Of a stretch of 64,000 nt of DNA, positions 1-11,029 are shown one piece after another. The position numbers were made by a program, and so were the translations under genes. The number at the start of each line of letters is the position of its first letter. Position 1 is the first letter of the stretch. The notes under the pieces were generated by a model. It was given only the letters and a program-made list of their open reading frames with translations. It ran no database searches and was not told where the DNA came from. This stretch comes from Nicotiana tabacum (lineage: Eukaryota > Streptophyta > Magnoliopsida > Solanales > Solanaceae): assembly GCF_000715075.1 (NCBI RefSeq), contig NC_134085.1:134058060-134122059 (forward strand). The letters run 5' to 3'.

Positions 1-3000
1 GGTTGCAAGAAACGTTTTAAGGGTTCAGAAAACGTGCAAAAAGTTGCTTATTTTAGAAAAAGGGTCAGTACTATTTTAGACCAGTGAAACAATTCTAATT
101 TGAAGTTCCTATAGGCATGATCTCTACGAGTTACTGATTTTAATACCTTTCAAACATTAACAGCCTTATAAACATGATATCTATATGCTGATTTATCATT
201 AAACCTAACGATTTGCCTAATGTCATTATAAATGCAAATCCCTATAGACATGGTATCTATATGCATAGTTGTAGAAATCAGAAAGTTAGATCCTATAGGC
301 ATAGTTTCTACTTGTGAGATTGCATAGATTAACAGTAAAAGTCCTATAGGCATGGTTTCTACCCTTTTGTTCATAAAAGTAAATTCCCTCCCCTTTTCAC
401 TAGATCCCCGAGTTTATACAAATTATTACAGACCAGAAAAATAAGACAGAAATAAAACTACATCAGATTACAACTACATCCGAGCAACCTAATTCAGGCT
501 TAGTATATAAAAATATGAGATTGAACCATTTCCAAGATCCAGATTTCCAAAGCCTTCTCTTATCTAGGGTGTTTCAGAGATCCAAGGAGTTTTAAGAACT
601 CCAGCCAGTGCTTACACCCAAGATATTAATTAGAAAGAGTTATAGTGCAGTGTGGAAGGGCCAGCCCTCAGGTGTCCAAGTTCAGAGGGAGCTTAGGGGG
701 TCCCAAGGCAAGGCTCACAAGAGAGGGGCAGAACTTAGTTTCTAAGAATGAGTGTAAGTGCAAGAGGGGGGTTAGGGAGTGCCATGGCAGGCTGGTGGTC
801 ATGCCTAGCCATAGGATAGGCTGGCACACCCCTGACCAGGCTTGCTCAGCCAACAAATAAGACCACAGACCTATTGAAGGTCAGACTATGGTCTGGACAG
901 TGATTAGGACACTGCCAGACCAAAGTCATAGGCTCATAATACACATAAAGGGAAAGGGGAATGGGAATTGAAAGAGTTTAGGACTCAGGGAGTCCAGTCC
1001 ATATACATGAACAACAATATCAAGTGTTGTCATGTTTTCTGAACCATAACTCAACATACAAAGGGTTTAGGGATGGGGATTCATATAGGAGCAGGAATAA
1101 ACAAACTTGCAAAAAGCAGTAAAATAAACAAAGAGAAGACTGAAGCATAGACACATAAGAGAGAGGCAGAATTTAAACAAGAAGAGACATACCAGTTGCA
1201 GAAAAGTAAGCAGGAAGAAAAGCAGAATACTTGCTGCCAAAGCACAATCAGAGAAGAGGACTCTAATTTATGAGTTCAGAGAAAAACTCGAATGCTTTTA
1301 AGAAAAACTAAGAGTATTTGAGAGAAGAAGTAGTGAGTTATGCTGTGTGTGTTCGTACTTGTTTTTTGAAAGAGAAGAGGTATATGTATTTATAGTTTTG
1401 TAAACGAGTAAAGAATAAGGTAACAAGTATAGCTTTAACACAAATATGGGCATGATCACAACCAGAATCAATTAACACAAGACTTCCCTTTAATCAAGGG
1501 ATTATTGTTCAAACGGATGCTAACAAGATCAAAAATAAGGAAAGAAAATCAGTCTGTAAGCTGAATGGTTGTTGCCATAAAAGGAGCAGTAAAATCATAC
1601 AATAGGTATTTAAGTCCAAGTACATGATTGTACTTATTTTTGGAAAGGGTTTAGTAAAACCAAGAAAGAGAATCAATTAACCCTTAACATGCGAGTAAGA
1701 GGGAGAAGTTTTGAAATCAGTTATGAGTTTGAAAATCAATCACAGAAGGGACTCAGTATATAAAGGAATGCACAAGTAATAGACATGTGAGGCCAAGCTA
1801 TGGCAAAAGAAACAACATACAGTAGTAGCATAGAGCAAGCATTCGAAGCATGATAGTCAGGTTTCAGTGGTTTAGTAATAGAGAAAAGGATAAGAGGCAT
1901 GCAAAGAGTCGAGTGAAAATCATATTCGAGTTTGACAGGTAGCAAGAACTCAGAACAAAAAGAGTCACATAAAGAAAAAAGAGAGTTGAAGTAAAGGAAT
2001 CACATTGAGCAATTTCAACAGACGAAGAACTTCAGGAACTCAACTAGACCCCCAAAGAACTAGGATTTTCAAAATCAGTCAGGTTTAGAGGTGATAAACA
2101 AGTGAAACAAGCAAACAAATTCAGAATCTCGAATAAACCCCAAAAATTAGGGTTTTCAACATGCTAACTCAGATAGAAAAACAAGGTAAATGAATGTTAA
2201 CAAACAGACTAAGAAACTCAAACAAAATCTCAAGAATTAGGGTTTTAAACATGCTAACTCAGATAGAACACAACACAAGCAAAACACAGTAAAACATGTC
2301 AAGAATCAGAGAAGAGATTCGAAATACCTTAACATAAAACCCTAATTAAAGAATAAAGAGTTTTGAAATCAAAAAATTAAAGAAACTTTGAGAAAGATGC
2401 TTAGAAAGTTCAAACACATACAGATCCGGGGCAGATCTAAAATAAAATCGAAGGAACCTCAGAGATTAGGATTTCGTAAGAAACCCGGGCGGTGTGAAAG
2501 GCTTTGAAAACCATCAATCTAAGCAGGAAAGTCGAAGATCGAACTCGAATAGCCATGGTTGGCTTGGACAAAGGTTGAAGAGGATCGTAGAACAGTCATC
2601 AAGCAAAGGCTTGGTCTAAACCCCTTCAAGATCTGGTCATAGGACCTCAAAGACGAGCACGTAGAGGCCATGAGAGGCTGGTACAGGTCTCCGATGAGCC
2701 CGGGAAGCCATGTATTATGGTTTCAGTGAGAGGCGGCGACTAGGGTTTGAGGTGGGTTGAGAGAAAGAAGGGATTAAAAGGCGGTGTCTCTAAAGGAATG
2801 GGGTAGGTTTAGGGGTCGTTTGAAATTAAAAAGGAAAGAATCAATGGTGGTCGTTGATCTAAGTGATCAATGACTGAGATTGAACGGGGTTATGGGCTGG
2901 GTCGGTTGAGTAGGTGTTGGGTCGGGTTAAAGGTAATTAGGCTGGGTAGTTTGGGCTTGAATTTGGGGCTGAGTTGGGTTAATTAGGGGTGCCAAATGGG

Positions 3001-3488
3001 CTGAAATTGAAATACAATTGAGGCTAGATTGTAAATAGCCACTTTTCCTATTTTATTTTATAAAAAATAGCAATAACGATTTTAAGAACAAATTAAAAGT
3101 ACGGGGTAAACAAATATCATATAAATATTAATTAAAAAATGTCGGGGTTAATTTTATAATTATAAGATGCTATCAATTACAAAATAGGCTATAATTGCAA
3201 TTATATGCAATTTAGCTTTTAAAAATGCCAAACGAATTTGTAAAAATGTGCAAAAATTCACTTAATTGTATTTTGGTGTAAATATGAGGATAAAATAAGT
3301 TATTCACCAACAATAATAATTTTGGGAACAATTATTGGATTACTGGTATTAAAATAGGCAATAACTTGGTTTTAAAATTCATTAAAAATACCAAAACTCT
3401 TGGGTGTGCTGATATATGCACATATATGCTATTTTGGAAATATTTGAGTATATAAAAAATACCTAGGGAAAAATTGTGTTTCAACAAT
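1..3488 (-). repeat. Tat1 3' LTR (partial, continues left of window)
   Basis: Near-identical to 10,921-14,404, with scattered substitutions and small indels. On the minus strand it begins TGTTGA at 3,488, which is the U3 end. The U5 end lies outside the window. It carries the same TATA box, AAACCCTA motifs and periodic ATAGGCATG motifs as the 5' LTR. It has no credible coding capacity; the short ORFs inside are on both strands and are duplicated with the LTR. Confidence 0.85.
1385..1395 (-). promoter_or_regulatory. TATA box of Tat1 3' LTR
   Basis: The minus strand reads CTATAAATACA, followed by a CT-rich stretch and then ACACACACAG, typical of a plant LTR transcription start. The same box is in the 5' LTR at 12,309-12,319. 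Confidence 0.6.
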
Positions 3489-3516
3489 CAGTAAAGTTTT
3501 TCCCTACGCGAACGAA
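3489..3516 (-). other. 28-nt tract next to 3' LTR, shared with outer flank of 5' LTR
   Basis: Immediately inside the 3' LTR, where the polypurine tract should be, lie 28 nt that are identical to 14,405-14,432 outside the other LTR. On the minus strand it contains AGGGAAAAAC, a weak purine run. The Tat5 element has AAAGAGGGGCAAC at the equivalent place. From 3,517 onward Tat1 and Tat5 align again, so this tract replaces the normal PPT. Confidence 0.55.
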
Positions 3517-4080
3517 AGAGTTGTCGGGTAAAGATATGATGGCCAATTTTGATCGAAAGAAACGATTTGAAAAGTTTTGACCGAGATCTGGTTCCTAAGC
3601 TGCCTACATATCTCTGGTCTTACAGGAATCAGGAATGTGTAGTTTAGGATCCATTGACAGGATATGCCGATGGAGATTTTGAAAAGAATGGACACGATGT
3701 TTGATTGAGAAAAGTGGTTGAAGTCTGATAGGCTGCGGGAACTGGAGCGGGATCGCTCCTGCTGAGACGGCCGTTGCTAGCCAGTTTACCTACAAATGAG
3801 CAATACGAACATATATTGTGCATAAATTTAAACGTGATGCAAATTCCCATTGGACCATGAATGCTGTCTTTGGACGTTTAGGATGACGTCCTTGGACCAT
3901 GACGTCCCGGGCTATGAAGAGCGTAAATAAAAATTCGCAAGCCATGAAATGATGTTCTTGGGCCATGTAGATTATTCCTCCGAACTTTGATGCCTTTGAA
4001 TAATGAGATCCTCAGGCCATGGCATGGCGTTCTCGGGCTATGCAAATGGTGCCTCCGAACAATGACACCTTTGGACAATT
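3517..4080 (-). other. Tat1 3' untranslated region with degenerate repeats, no gene
   Basis: Non-coding. It aligns with Tat5 around 44,170-44,660. From about 3,850 a short motif of the form TGGNCCATGA/AGGCCATGA recurs at irregular spacing, which looks like an old decayed tandem array. No ORF here is conserved between the two elements. Confidence 0.6.
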
Positions 4081-4870
4081 TGGCGATCTTTCAGCCCATG
4101 AAATGCAGAAGGTGGCGATCTTTCAGCCCATGAAATGTAGGATTTGGCGATATTTCAGCCGATGCAAGACGTAAATAAAAGGTGGCGATATTTCAGCCAT
4201 GCAAGAGAGATAAGGTGGCGATCTTTCAGCCGATGCAAGAAAATAAAGTGGCGATATTTCAGCCATGCAGGATAGAGATAGAGCTTAGTCTCGGAAGGCA
4301 GAAAGGTAGCCTTATGCAATGCAGGAAATGCAGATAGAGGTAGATCTTAACCTCGGAAGGGAGAAAGGTAGCCTTATGCAAAATGCAGATGGAGACAAAG
4401 CTTAGTCTCGAAAGGAAAAAAGTAGCCTTATGCAGATGATGATGGAGGTAGAGCTTAACCTCAGAAGGCAGAAAAGTATCGTTATGCAAAATGCAGATGG
4501 AGACAGGGCTTAGTCTCGAAAGGCAGATAAGGTAGCCTTATGCAATGCAAGGAAATGCAAGATGGAGACAATGCTTACTTTCGGAAGGCAGAAAGGTAGC
4601 CTTATGCAATGCAGAGAAATATAGGATGGAGACAATGCTTAGTCTCGGAAGGCAGAAAGGTAGCCTTATGCAATGCAGAGAAATGCAGGATGGAGACAAT
4701 GCTTAGTCTCGGAAGGCAGAAAAGTAGCCTTATGAAAATGATGATGGAGGTAGGGCTTAACCTTGGAAGGCAGAAAAGTAGCCTTATACAATGCAAAGAT
4801 ATGCAGATGGAGGTAGAGCATAACCTCGGAAGGCAGAAAAGTATCCTTATGCAGTGTAAGAATGTAAAAG
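4081..4870 (-). repeat. Two adjoining tandem-repeat arrays in Tat1 3' region
   Basis: From 4,081 to about 4,270 there are six units built on GGCGAT(C/A)TTTCAGCC(C/G)ATG, spaced 30-45 bp. From about 4,271 to 4,865 there are about ten units of 50-65 bp built around CTTAGTCTCGGAAGGCAG and GTAGCCTTATGCA, some carrying an alternative TTAACCTC core. The position between integrase and 3' LTR fits the hypervariable, satellite-forming region known in Tat/Ogre elements. The ORFs here on both strands are translations of the repeat. Confidence 0.8.
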
Positions 4871-5264
4871 GACGATTAGTAGTAAGATCTCTTAGTTGAT
4901 AGCCGATTATGACAATATGACTGCTGGGGAGATTGTGTACGGATAGCAATTGTGGGCACGTGATGGTTCTAAGAAGTTGCATTCTTGGGAAAGTGTGAGT
5001 GCATAAATATATCTAATGATATTGCAAATTGAGTGCCTGCATCCAAAGAAAAATCGTGAGTTCTGTAAGGGGAAAATGTTAGTTCATCTTCCCCGGGCTC
5101 TTGACGTTGTGTGTCATTGGGGTATCGTCGCTAAACAACAACAATCCGGATAATAGTTATGCATGATTTAGTAAATATAACATAAGTATATAATCGAAAA
5201 TAGTTTTCTTTAGATGAACCAACAACTGCGACGTGGTTCAAGACATTGCAACCTCTTTCACTCC
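4871..5264 (-). other. Tat1 3' untranslated region, no gene
   Basis: No recognisable coding sequence. It resembles the Tat5 region 45,240-45,610 in places, for example a shared stretch around GATGAACCA just before the hairpin series. Confidence 0.5.
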
Positions 5265-5464
5265 AGAATTTTGAGGGTCTTCCTCAAAATTCTGCCCCAG
5301 TTTGCTGAGCGGACATTTCTGACGGCTGTGCTAAATGACTAAAAAACATCTTTGGAATTTTGAGGGTTCTCCTCAAAATTCTGCCCTAGTTTACTGAGCT
5401 GGCACTTCTGGCGATGCATGGACTAAAATCAACTTCGGAATTTTAAGGGTCCTCCTCAAAATTC
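5265..5464 (-). other. Series of three hairpins downstream of integrase (Tat1)
   Basis: Three perfect or near-perfect inverted repeats with 11-12 bp arms and 5-nt loops lie at 5,265-5,293, 5,355-5,381 and 5,438-5,464, one per roughly 85-bp unit. The arms are GAATTTTGAGG and CCTCAAAATTC. In the third copy one arm is GAATTTTAAGG, which on the element's sense (minus) RNA still pairs through a G-U wobble. Tat5 has the same series at 45,620-45,810. Each hairpin is followed by CTGCCCCAGTT or a close variant on the plus strand. Confidence 0.75.
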
Positions 5465-5617
5465 TTCCCCAGTTCCAATAGCGGGGAAAAATGGAATTTT
5501 TATTAAATTGTAACCGAACCCATAGGGCTGCCTACGTATCCCCTCTTATACGGGAATCAGGTCAGGCGTAGTTCAAATTACATCATAGAGGGAATCATAA
5601 GTGGTTACACATAATAT

Positions 5618-6450
5618 CATTTTACTGCATCTGAATTGATTGGCTTCGGCCAGACTTCTCCGTCCATTTCTGCAAGAATAAGGGCTCCTCCAGTTAGAAA
5701 CCAGTGAACCATGTACGGAACCTACCAATTGGGAGAGAACTTCCCCTTGGCTTCATCTTGATGTGGGAATATTTTCTTCAACACCAGTTGCCCCGGTGTA
5801 AACTTCCTTGGTTTAATTCTTTTGTTGAAGGCTCTGGACATTCTGTTCTGATACAACTGACCGTGGCAAACTGCATTCATCTTTTTCCCATCTATAAGGG
5901 ATAACTGCTCGTAGCGTCCTTTTACCCATTCTGCATCATCCAACTCTGCTTCTTGTATGATCCTTAAGGAGGGAATTTCTACCTCGGCGGGGATGACCGC
6001 CTCTGTACCATAAACCAGCATGTAGGGAGTTGCTCTGGTCGATGTGCGTACTGTGGTGCGGTATCCCAATAAGGCAAATGATAATTTCTCATGCCATTGT
6101 TTGTGCCTTTCGACCATCTTCCTTAGTATCTTCTTGATATTCTTGTTGGCTGCCTCCACAACTCCATTCATCTGAGGCCTATAGGCTGTAGAGTTCTTGT
6201 GTTTGATCTTGACTGTTTCACACATTGCTTTCATCAAGTCGCTGTTGAGATTGGAACCATTATCAGTGATGATTGATTCCGGAATTCCGAATCGACAAAC
6301 AGTGCGGTCGCGGACGAAATCCACCACAACCTTCTTAGTGACCGCCTTGTATGATGTTGCTTCGACCCATTTGGTAAAATAATCGATTGCCACTAAGATG
6401 ATCCTGTACCCATTTGATGCGGCAGGCTCGATAGGTCCGATAACATCCAT
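5618..6450 (-). pseudogene. Integrase catalytic core and C-terminus (Tat1)
   Basis: This is the retroviral-type integrase core (rve family), which inserts element cDNA into the genome. The DDE residues are visible: Asp in MDVIGP at the start, Asp in TDNGSN about 60 residues on, and Glu in NGVVEAANKN about 35 residues later. A GPY-type C-terminal segment with QLVLKKIFPHQ follows. The frame is stopped at 5,722 by TAG just after FSPNW, and relics of the end (GGALILAEMDGE, then NSDAVK and a TGA) run on to 5,618. It is the same frame as the upstream fragment, separated from it only by a TAG (6,469-6,471) where a Trp codon is expected in a PFAAWG context. It is therefore a pol relic with very few breaks, but it is no longer continuous. 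Confidence 0.88.
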
Positions 6451-6468
6451 TCCCCAAGCGGCGAATGG

Positions 6469-7700
6469 CTATGGTGAGCTTGTTGCAGTAAGCTCGTTTG
6501 GAGGCACCTTTATCATATCTTCATGTATCTGAAAGCGATGGCATTTGCGAACATACTGGGTACAGTCTGTTTCCATAGTCATCCAAAAATACCCTGCTCG
6601 GAGTATCTTCTTTTCTAAGACAAAACCATTCATGTGCGGCCCGCAGGTCCCTGCATGCACTTCGTCTAATAGCCTGGATGCTTCTTTTGCTTTGACACAC
6701 CTTAGTAAACCCAAATCAGGAGTCCTCCTGTACAGGATTCCTCCACTATGAAAGAAGTTGCTGGATAACCTACGAAGTGTGCGCTTCTGAGTAGTGTTGG
6801 CAAGTTCTAGATATTCCCCTGTTGTCAGGTACTCCTTAATGTCATGGAACCATGGTTTTCCATCCGCTTCTTCCTCAACATGGGCGCAATAAGCTGGCTG
6901 ATCATGAATCTTTATTGGGATGGGATCAATGAAATTTGTATCTGGATGCTGGATCATGGATGATAAAGTAGCTAATGCATCAGCAAACTTGTTCTGGACT
7001 CTAGGGACGTGCTGAAATTCTGTCTTTGTGAACCTTTTCCTCAACTCCTGTATGTGATGCAAGTAGGGAAGTATCTTAGAGTTCTTGGTTGCCCACTCTT
7101 CTCGAACCTGATATATGAGCAAGTCTGAGTCCCCGATCACTAGCAACTCTTGAACGTTCATGTCAATGGCCATTTTGAGCCCCAAGATGCAGGTTTCATA
7201 TTCAGCCATATTATTGGTGCAAGGGAACCTGAGCTTGGCGGATACCGGGTAGTGTTGGCCGGTTTCTGATACTAGGACTGCTCCTATGCCAACTATTTTA
7301 AAATTTGCAGCTCCGTCGAAAAACAACCTCCAACCATCATAGGATTCTGCAATATCTTCTCCTATGAAAGATACCTCTTCATTGGGAAAATACGTTTTTA
7401 GGGGCTCGTATTCTCCGTCCATGGGATTCTCAACGAGATGATCTGCCAAGGCTTGCCCTTTGATTGCTTTCTGGGTCACGTAAACAATGTCGAATTCACT
7501 TAGCAGGATTTGCCACTTGGCGAGCTTGCCAGTGGGCATGGGTTTCTGGAAGATATACTTCAGATGGTCCATTCTAGATATGAGATAAGTAGTGTAAGCA
7601 CAGAAGTAATGCCTCAACTTCTGCGCGACCCAAGTCAGAGCACAACAAGTGCGTTCTAAAAGAGAATACCGGGCTTCGTACGGTGTGAACTTCTTACTGA
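6469..7700 (-). pseudogene. RNase H C-terminus, second (archaeal-type) RNase H and integrase zinc domain (Tat1)
   Basis: The segment opens in the C-terminal part of the Ty3-type RNase H (KKFTPYEARYSLLE, then KLRHYF). After a linker it enters a second RNase H of the archaeal/plant type: FFDGAANF supplies the first Asp, NNMAEYE the Glu, and IGDSDLL the next Asp. This double RNase H is diagnostic of the Tat/Ogre clade. Next comes the integrase HHCC zinc domain, seen as HAGTCGPHMNG and later the C..C pair; here the second Cys has changed (CHRFQIH instead of the CFQCQVH type seen in Tat5). Upstream it is joined out of frame to gag at about 7,700, so protease, RT and most of the first RNase H are absent. 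The TAG at 6,469-6,471 ends the frame. Confidence 0.88.
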
Positions 7701-8251
7701 GGTTTGTACCCCTCCGGAAGTTCAACATCTGGCTGAATGTAGAGGTCCTCATAATTCAGCCCCTCTATACCTTTGTTTCCTTCCATGCCCTGGACTCGGC
7801 TGGTCAATTTTTTAAGTTCTGCTGCCAGGTTTTTGATAAGAGAGTCCTTGTCATCAGACTCAGGTGCACTTGAGATTGGTTGAGTGTAGCGGTGTACGGT
7901 ATCTACGTAGATGGGAGTGTTGTGTAGGTGGTCATTTGTGGTGTTCAGTGGTTCAGGAATTAGTAATGAAGTGTTGTTTGGAGTGTGGCATGTGTTGCAG
8001 TGTTGAGCATGAGTGAGTTGCATCTGTGGTTGTGGGGTGTTCTATGGAGGTGCAGGATTTTGAGCATTTGGAAAGTTGACATCAGGAGCGGTGAGAGAGA
8101 ATGATAAATTTTCCAAGTTTCGAACTTGATCCAGTTCTTCTCAGAACTTCAATAATTTATGCTCAAGTTGGGCAGCAGTTTCCTTAGTAACCGGGGTATC
8201 CTGAGGAATCTCAATTCTTTCAATTTGCTTTCTGGTGCTTAAATCTCCCAT
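7694..8251 (-). pseudogene. N-terminal part of gag (Tat1), truncated at fusion point
   Basis: The reading frame begins with ATG at 8,251 (MGDLSTRKQIERIEI), the usual start of the gag-like ORF in this Solanaceae Tat group as I recognise it. It continues in one frame through TGA at 8,141-8,143, where Trp is expected, and TAG near 8,046, into the segment ending ELPEGYKP. At 7,694-7,696 a TAA ends the frame exactly where sequence from the RNase H region takes over. The retrotrans_gag core and zinc knuckle are gone. In the segment ESDDKDSLIKNLAAELKKL a short coiled coil is likely. A proline run encoded upstream of the ATG (about 8,290) is outside the conserved part. Confidence 0.7.
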
Positions 8252-8666
8252 CCTGCCTTTGTTCTTGTTACGGATAGGACTCAGAGGAGGAGGAGGTGGA
8301 GGTCCCTTGGATCTCGTACTATATGATGATGGTTCCAGAATGTACGAACTAACCTTTGGGGAGGGGAATAAAAAATAAAAGAAAAACAAAAAACAAGGTA
8401 ATAAGTCAGTGCGGGTTATGAGAAGAAGATGTTGCAATATTTAAACACATTGTGCAAGAATATAAATCGCGTCCTAATTTGGGTGCCTCGTTGTGCCCGA
8501 GGTAGGCCTAGCGACAAGTTAATTTGGAGAACTTATAATGCTAAATGCCTCATTTTATTGACAAAAATAAGACGAATCCCAAAATGACACTAAAATAGCG
8601 GAAAGTAAAAATGTCACTAATGGCCATTGGCCTTATTACATTAAAAGCGAAAAGAAAGACTCCTAA
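8252..8666 (-). other. Spacer between leader ORF and gag (Tat1)
   Basis: Mostly AT-rich, without a conserved frame. It may be an intron or untranslated spacer between the leader ORF and gag. No firm splice pair could be assigned by eye. Confidence 0.4.
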
Positions 8667-8986
8667 CTACTTGGTCCCAGAAGGGCCTTCTTCAGGTTGA
8701 ATGTTCTCGTTGATCAAGTCCTCCAGCTCGCACAGATTTTCCAGTAAAAATGCTATCACCAGATGTTCTCCTTTGCCTTCTCAGCATTTTGACAGTCGAT
8801 GACTCTTTTCCTCACTTTCCCTTCCAATTCCAGGAAGCTATACTCCAGGTATTCTAGCTTCTCACTAGCCTTGGTGACTCTCTCTTTCCATTTGTTGATT
8901 TGGTTGCTCGATGGGAGGTTTCTCCACCAAGTCTGCAAGAGTGAAGGTATGTTTACCATACCGAAGTCAGGAACTTTGTCATTCAT
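8667..8986 (-). pseudogene. Leader-ORF C-terminal remnant (Tat1, upstream of gag)
   Basis: A short charged, helical ORF starts at 8,986 (MNDKVPDFGMV) and contains a probable coiled coil (KASEKLEYLEYSFLELEGKV). It shifts frame near 8,756 and continues to a TAG at 8,667-8,669 after EEGPSGTK. The sequence just upstream of the ATG ends TTTTACAG, a good 3' splice site, so this could be a last exon. Tat/Ogre elements often carry an extra ORF upstream of gag; I infer this is its tail. Function is unknown. Confidence 0.5.
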
Positions 8987-9673
8987 TTTCTGTAAAACAA
9001 AAGGGTTAAGACCTCACCCCCACCAAACTCGACTATTTAATACCAATAATCATCATAAAAAGCATTTAGTTCTCCAAATAAATGCACAGAACATGTAGGT
9101 GTCCGTTTGGGTTTCAGGGAAACCCGATGGACTTTGGACAAGGCTATCTTAATAAGTCATTATGCGAACAACATAACTGACTCGGCTAGGTTTGACCATG
9201 ATGCATGCACAATTAAACAGAGTAAGGTTCCTGTTGGGTTATTAGACCGGTACCCTTGAGCGGACAACTCAAGAGGGAAAGGCACGGAACTGTCGACTGC
9301 ACCGCTGATTGACTGGTTTTACCGCAAATACACCTTTACCGAATTTAAAGGGTGATAATATTGGAAGAGCTCAACCACTCATTATAAGGATTGCTATGGT
9401 ATTTGTTTGGCACGAGTGGAATATGATGTTGAAGATGCAGTTTACAAGAATGAAACAAATTGACATGTATTTCCACGTTCATAAGATAAATGATTACAAT
9501 AATTGCAGTAATTACAATAGTATTGAAATAAAGCAGTAAAGGAAAGCAATTAAAGGAAAGAAAAGACATGAAGAGCCAAGTCAGTTTAGTAGTGAAATCA
9601 TAAAGATAGTAAATAAAGCAATTAATGAGATAGTAAAGTCACAATCAACATGCAATGGTAAAAGCCTAAAGAG
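8987..9673 (-). other. Tat1 5' leader, no gene
   Basis: Untranslated leader between PBS and the first ORF remnant. It ends (minus sense) in a pyrimidine-rich TTTTGTTTTACAG, suggesting an intron. Short ORFs occur on both strands, and none has a recognisable domain. Confidence 0.5.
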
Positions 9674-9691
9674 TCCCCAGCAGAGTCGCCA
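9674..9691 (-). other. Primer-binding site (Tat1)
   Basis: The minus strand reads TGGCGACTCTGCTGGGGA, three nucleotides after the LTR end. Position and form (TGG start, CTGGGGA end) match the PBS of Tat/Ogre elements, which pair with the 3' end of a host tRNA (reported as tRNA-Arg in this clade). Confidence 0.75.
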
Positions 9692-11029
9692 TGCTGTCGA
9701 CGCCCCCTTTTTCTACGGGTCGAAATCGGGTATACGACATTGGGAGGACAACTCTATTCCCTTTCGAGAATTGGGTTTTGGAATTTGAAGAGTCGCCACC
9801 TAATGATTATAGTGCATTAGGACACTTTTTAGAAGATTTTGAGATGAAGAGACCAGAGATTAAAGTAAGGGCTAGAAATTATCCCGAGGGGAAGGTGTTA
9901 GGCACCCCTCAGGATCCACAAGTGTGGTTCCGGCCATGCTACAATTGTGACTATAAGAAGATAAGTAGAAAAATAAAGCAAAGGGCTTCACATAGTCTTG
10001 CAAACAAGTTAAAGAGTTGAAGAAGTAGAGAGTTTAGAAAATTAGTTATAAAAGAAAACTTAAAAATTAACAAGTAAAGGGGAAAGGGGTCCTAGGTTTA
10101 CCGATAATATGGATCACATCAATGCAATATCCAGCAATCACTCCTCAGAAGAGGGGTCGCACGTGATATTAGCGCACTAGTCATCATATCCATATTCTAC
10201 CCTTCCCACCCCGTTAAGGTATTAAAGCGCAGAAAGTTTCGTTACTTATTGCATGCTAGTACCCGTCCCAATCCTATCAGTCCCGGAGGCATTTAGGACT
10301 ACTAATCCTAAAGGTAAAGGGATTTGGGGCCTTTTGAGAGTTTCAAAGGACAATATACTAAGGCGTCAATAAAAACGCATAATACAAGTAAAAGTGGAGG
10401 CAAATAAGCAAGTAAGGCTCAAGTAAACCTCCTTAAATCAGATAAGCCATAGAGTTTAGAATGTCTTGCATGTACTGGTTTGGTCTTTAAAATTAAAGCG
10501 ATAAGCGGACTAGTTCAACTCATACTTTTAGACAGGAAGCCGCATTAGGCTCGCTTGAATGCAGTTGTCAAAGACTGAGCCACTTTAATTAGTCAACTTT
10601 ACCTTAAGTGTGGGACATAACTACTGATTGTAAAGGAGTTGCAGAATAAGATAAGTTTCAGAAAAGATTGCAGACTTAATACAAAGAAAATGGTTTAAAA
10701 CGAGGTTCAGAAAACATACTTGTTTAAGAAAAAGAGTTGCCGAGTTTTAACAAAAGAACTGAATTGCAGACTGATTCAAAAGGTTTATCAGATAAGTATA
10801 AAGAAGTGAATTCAGATTGATTTGAAAAAATGTTTGTCAAATTATCAGGAAAGCAGTAAGTTTTCAGAAAATATGCACTGATTTGAGAATATTTATCAAG
10901 AAGGAAAAAGATGCAATGATATGGTTGCAAGAAACGTTTTAAGGGTTCAGAAAACGTGCAGAAAGTTGCTTATTTTAGAAAAAGGGTCAGTACTATTTTA
11001 GACGAGTGAAACAATTCTAATTTGAAGTT

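Noticed and set aside
150..374. 74-residue minus-strand ORF with recurring TMPIG (also at 11,072-11,296)
   Set aside because: It is the translation of the periodic LTR motif and is duplicated only because the LTR is. It could be an upstream ORF, but nothing shows it is a gene.
645..860. Overlapping ORFs on both strands (also at 11,569-11,784)
   Set aside because: They lie inside the LTR, have low-complexity composition and no domain, and neither strand is preferred.
4602..4982. 126-residue Leu/His-rich ORF, with a plus-strand partner
   Set aside because: Both translate the tandem array; its unit length explains the periodic peptides.
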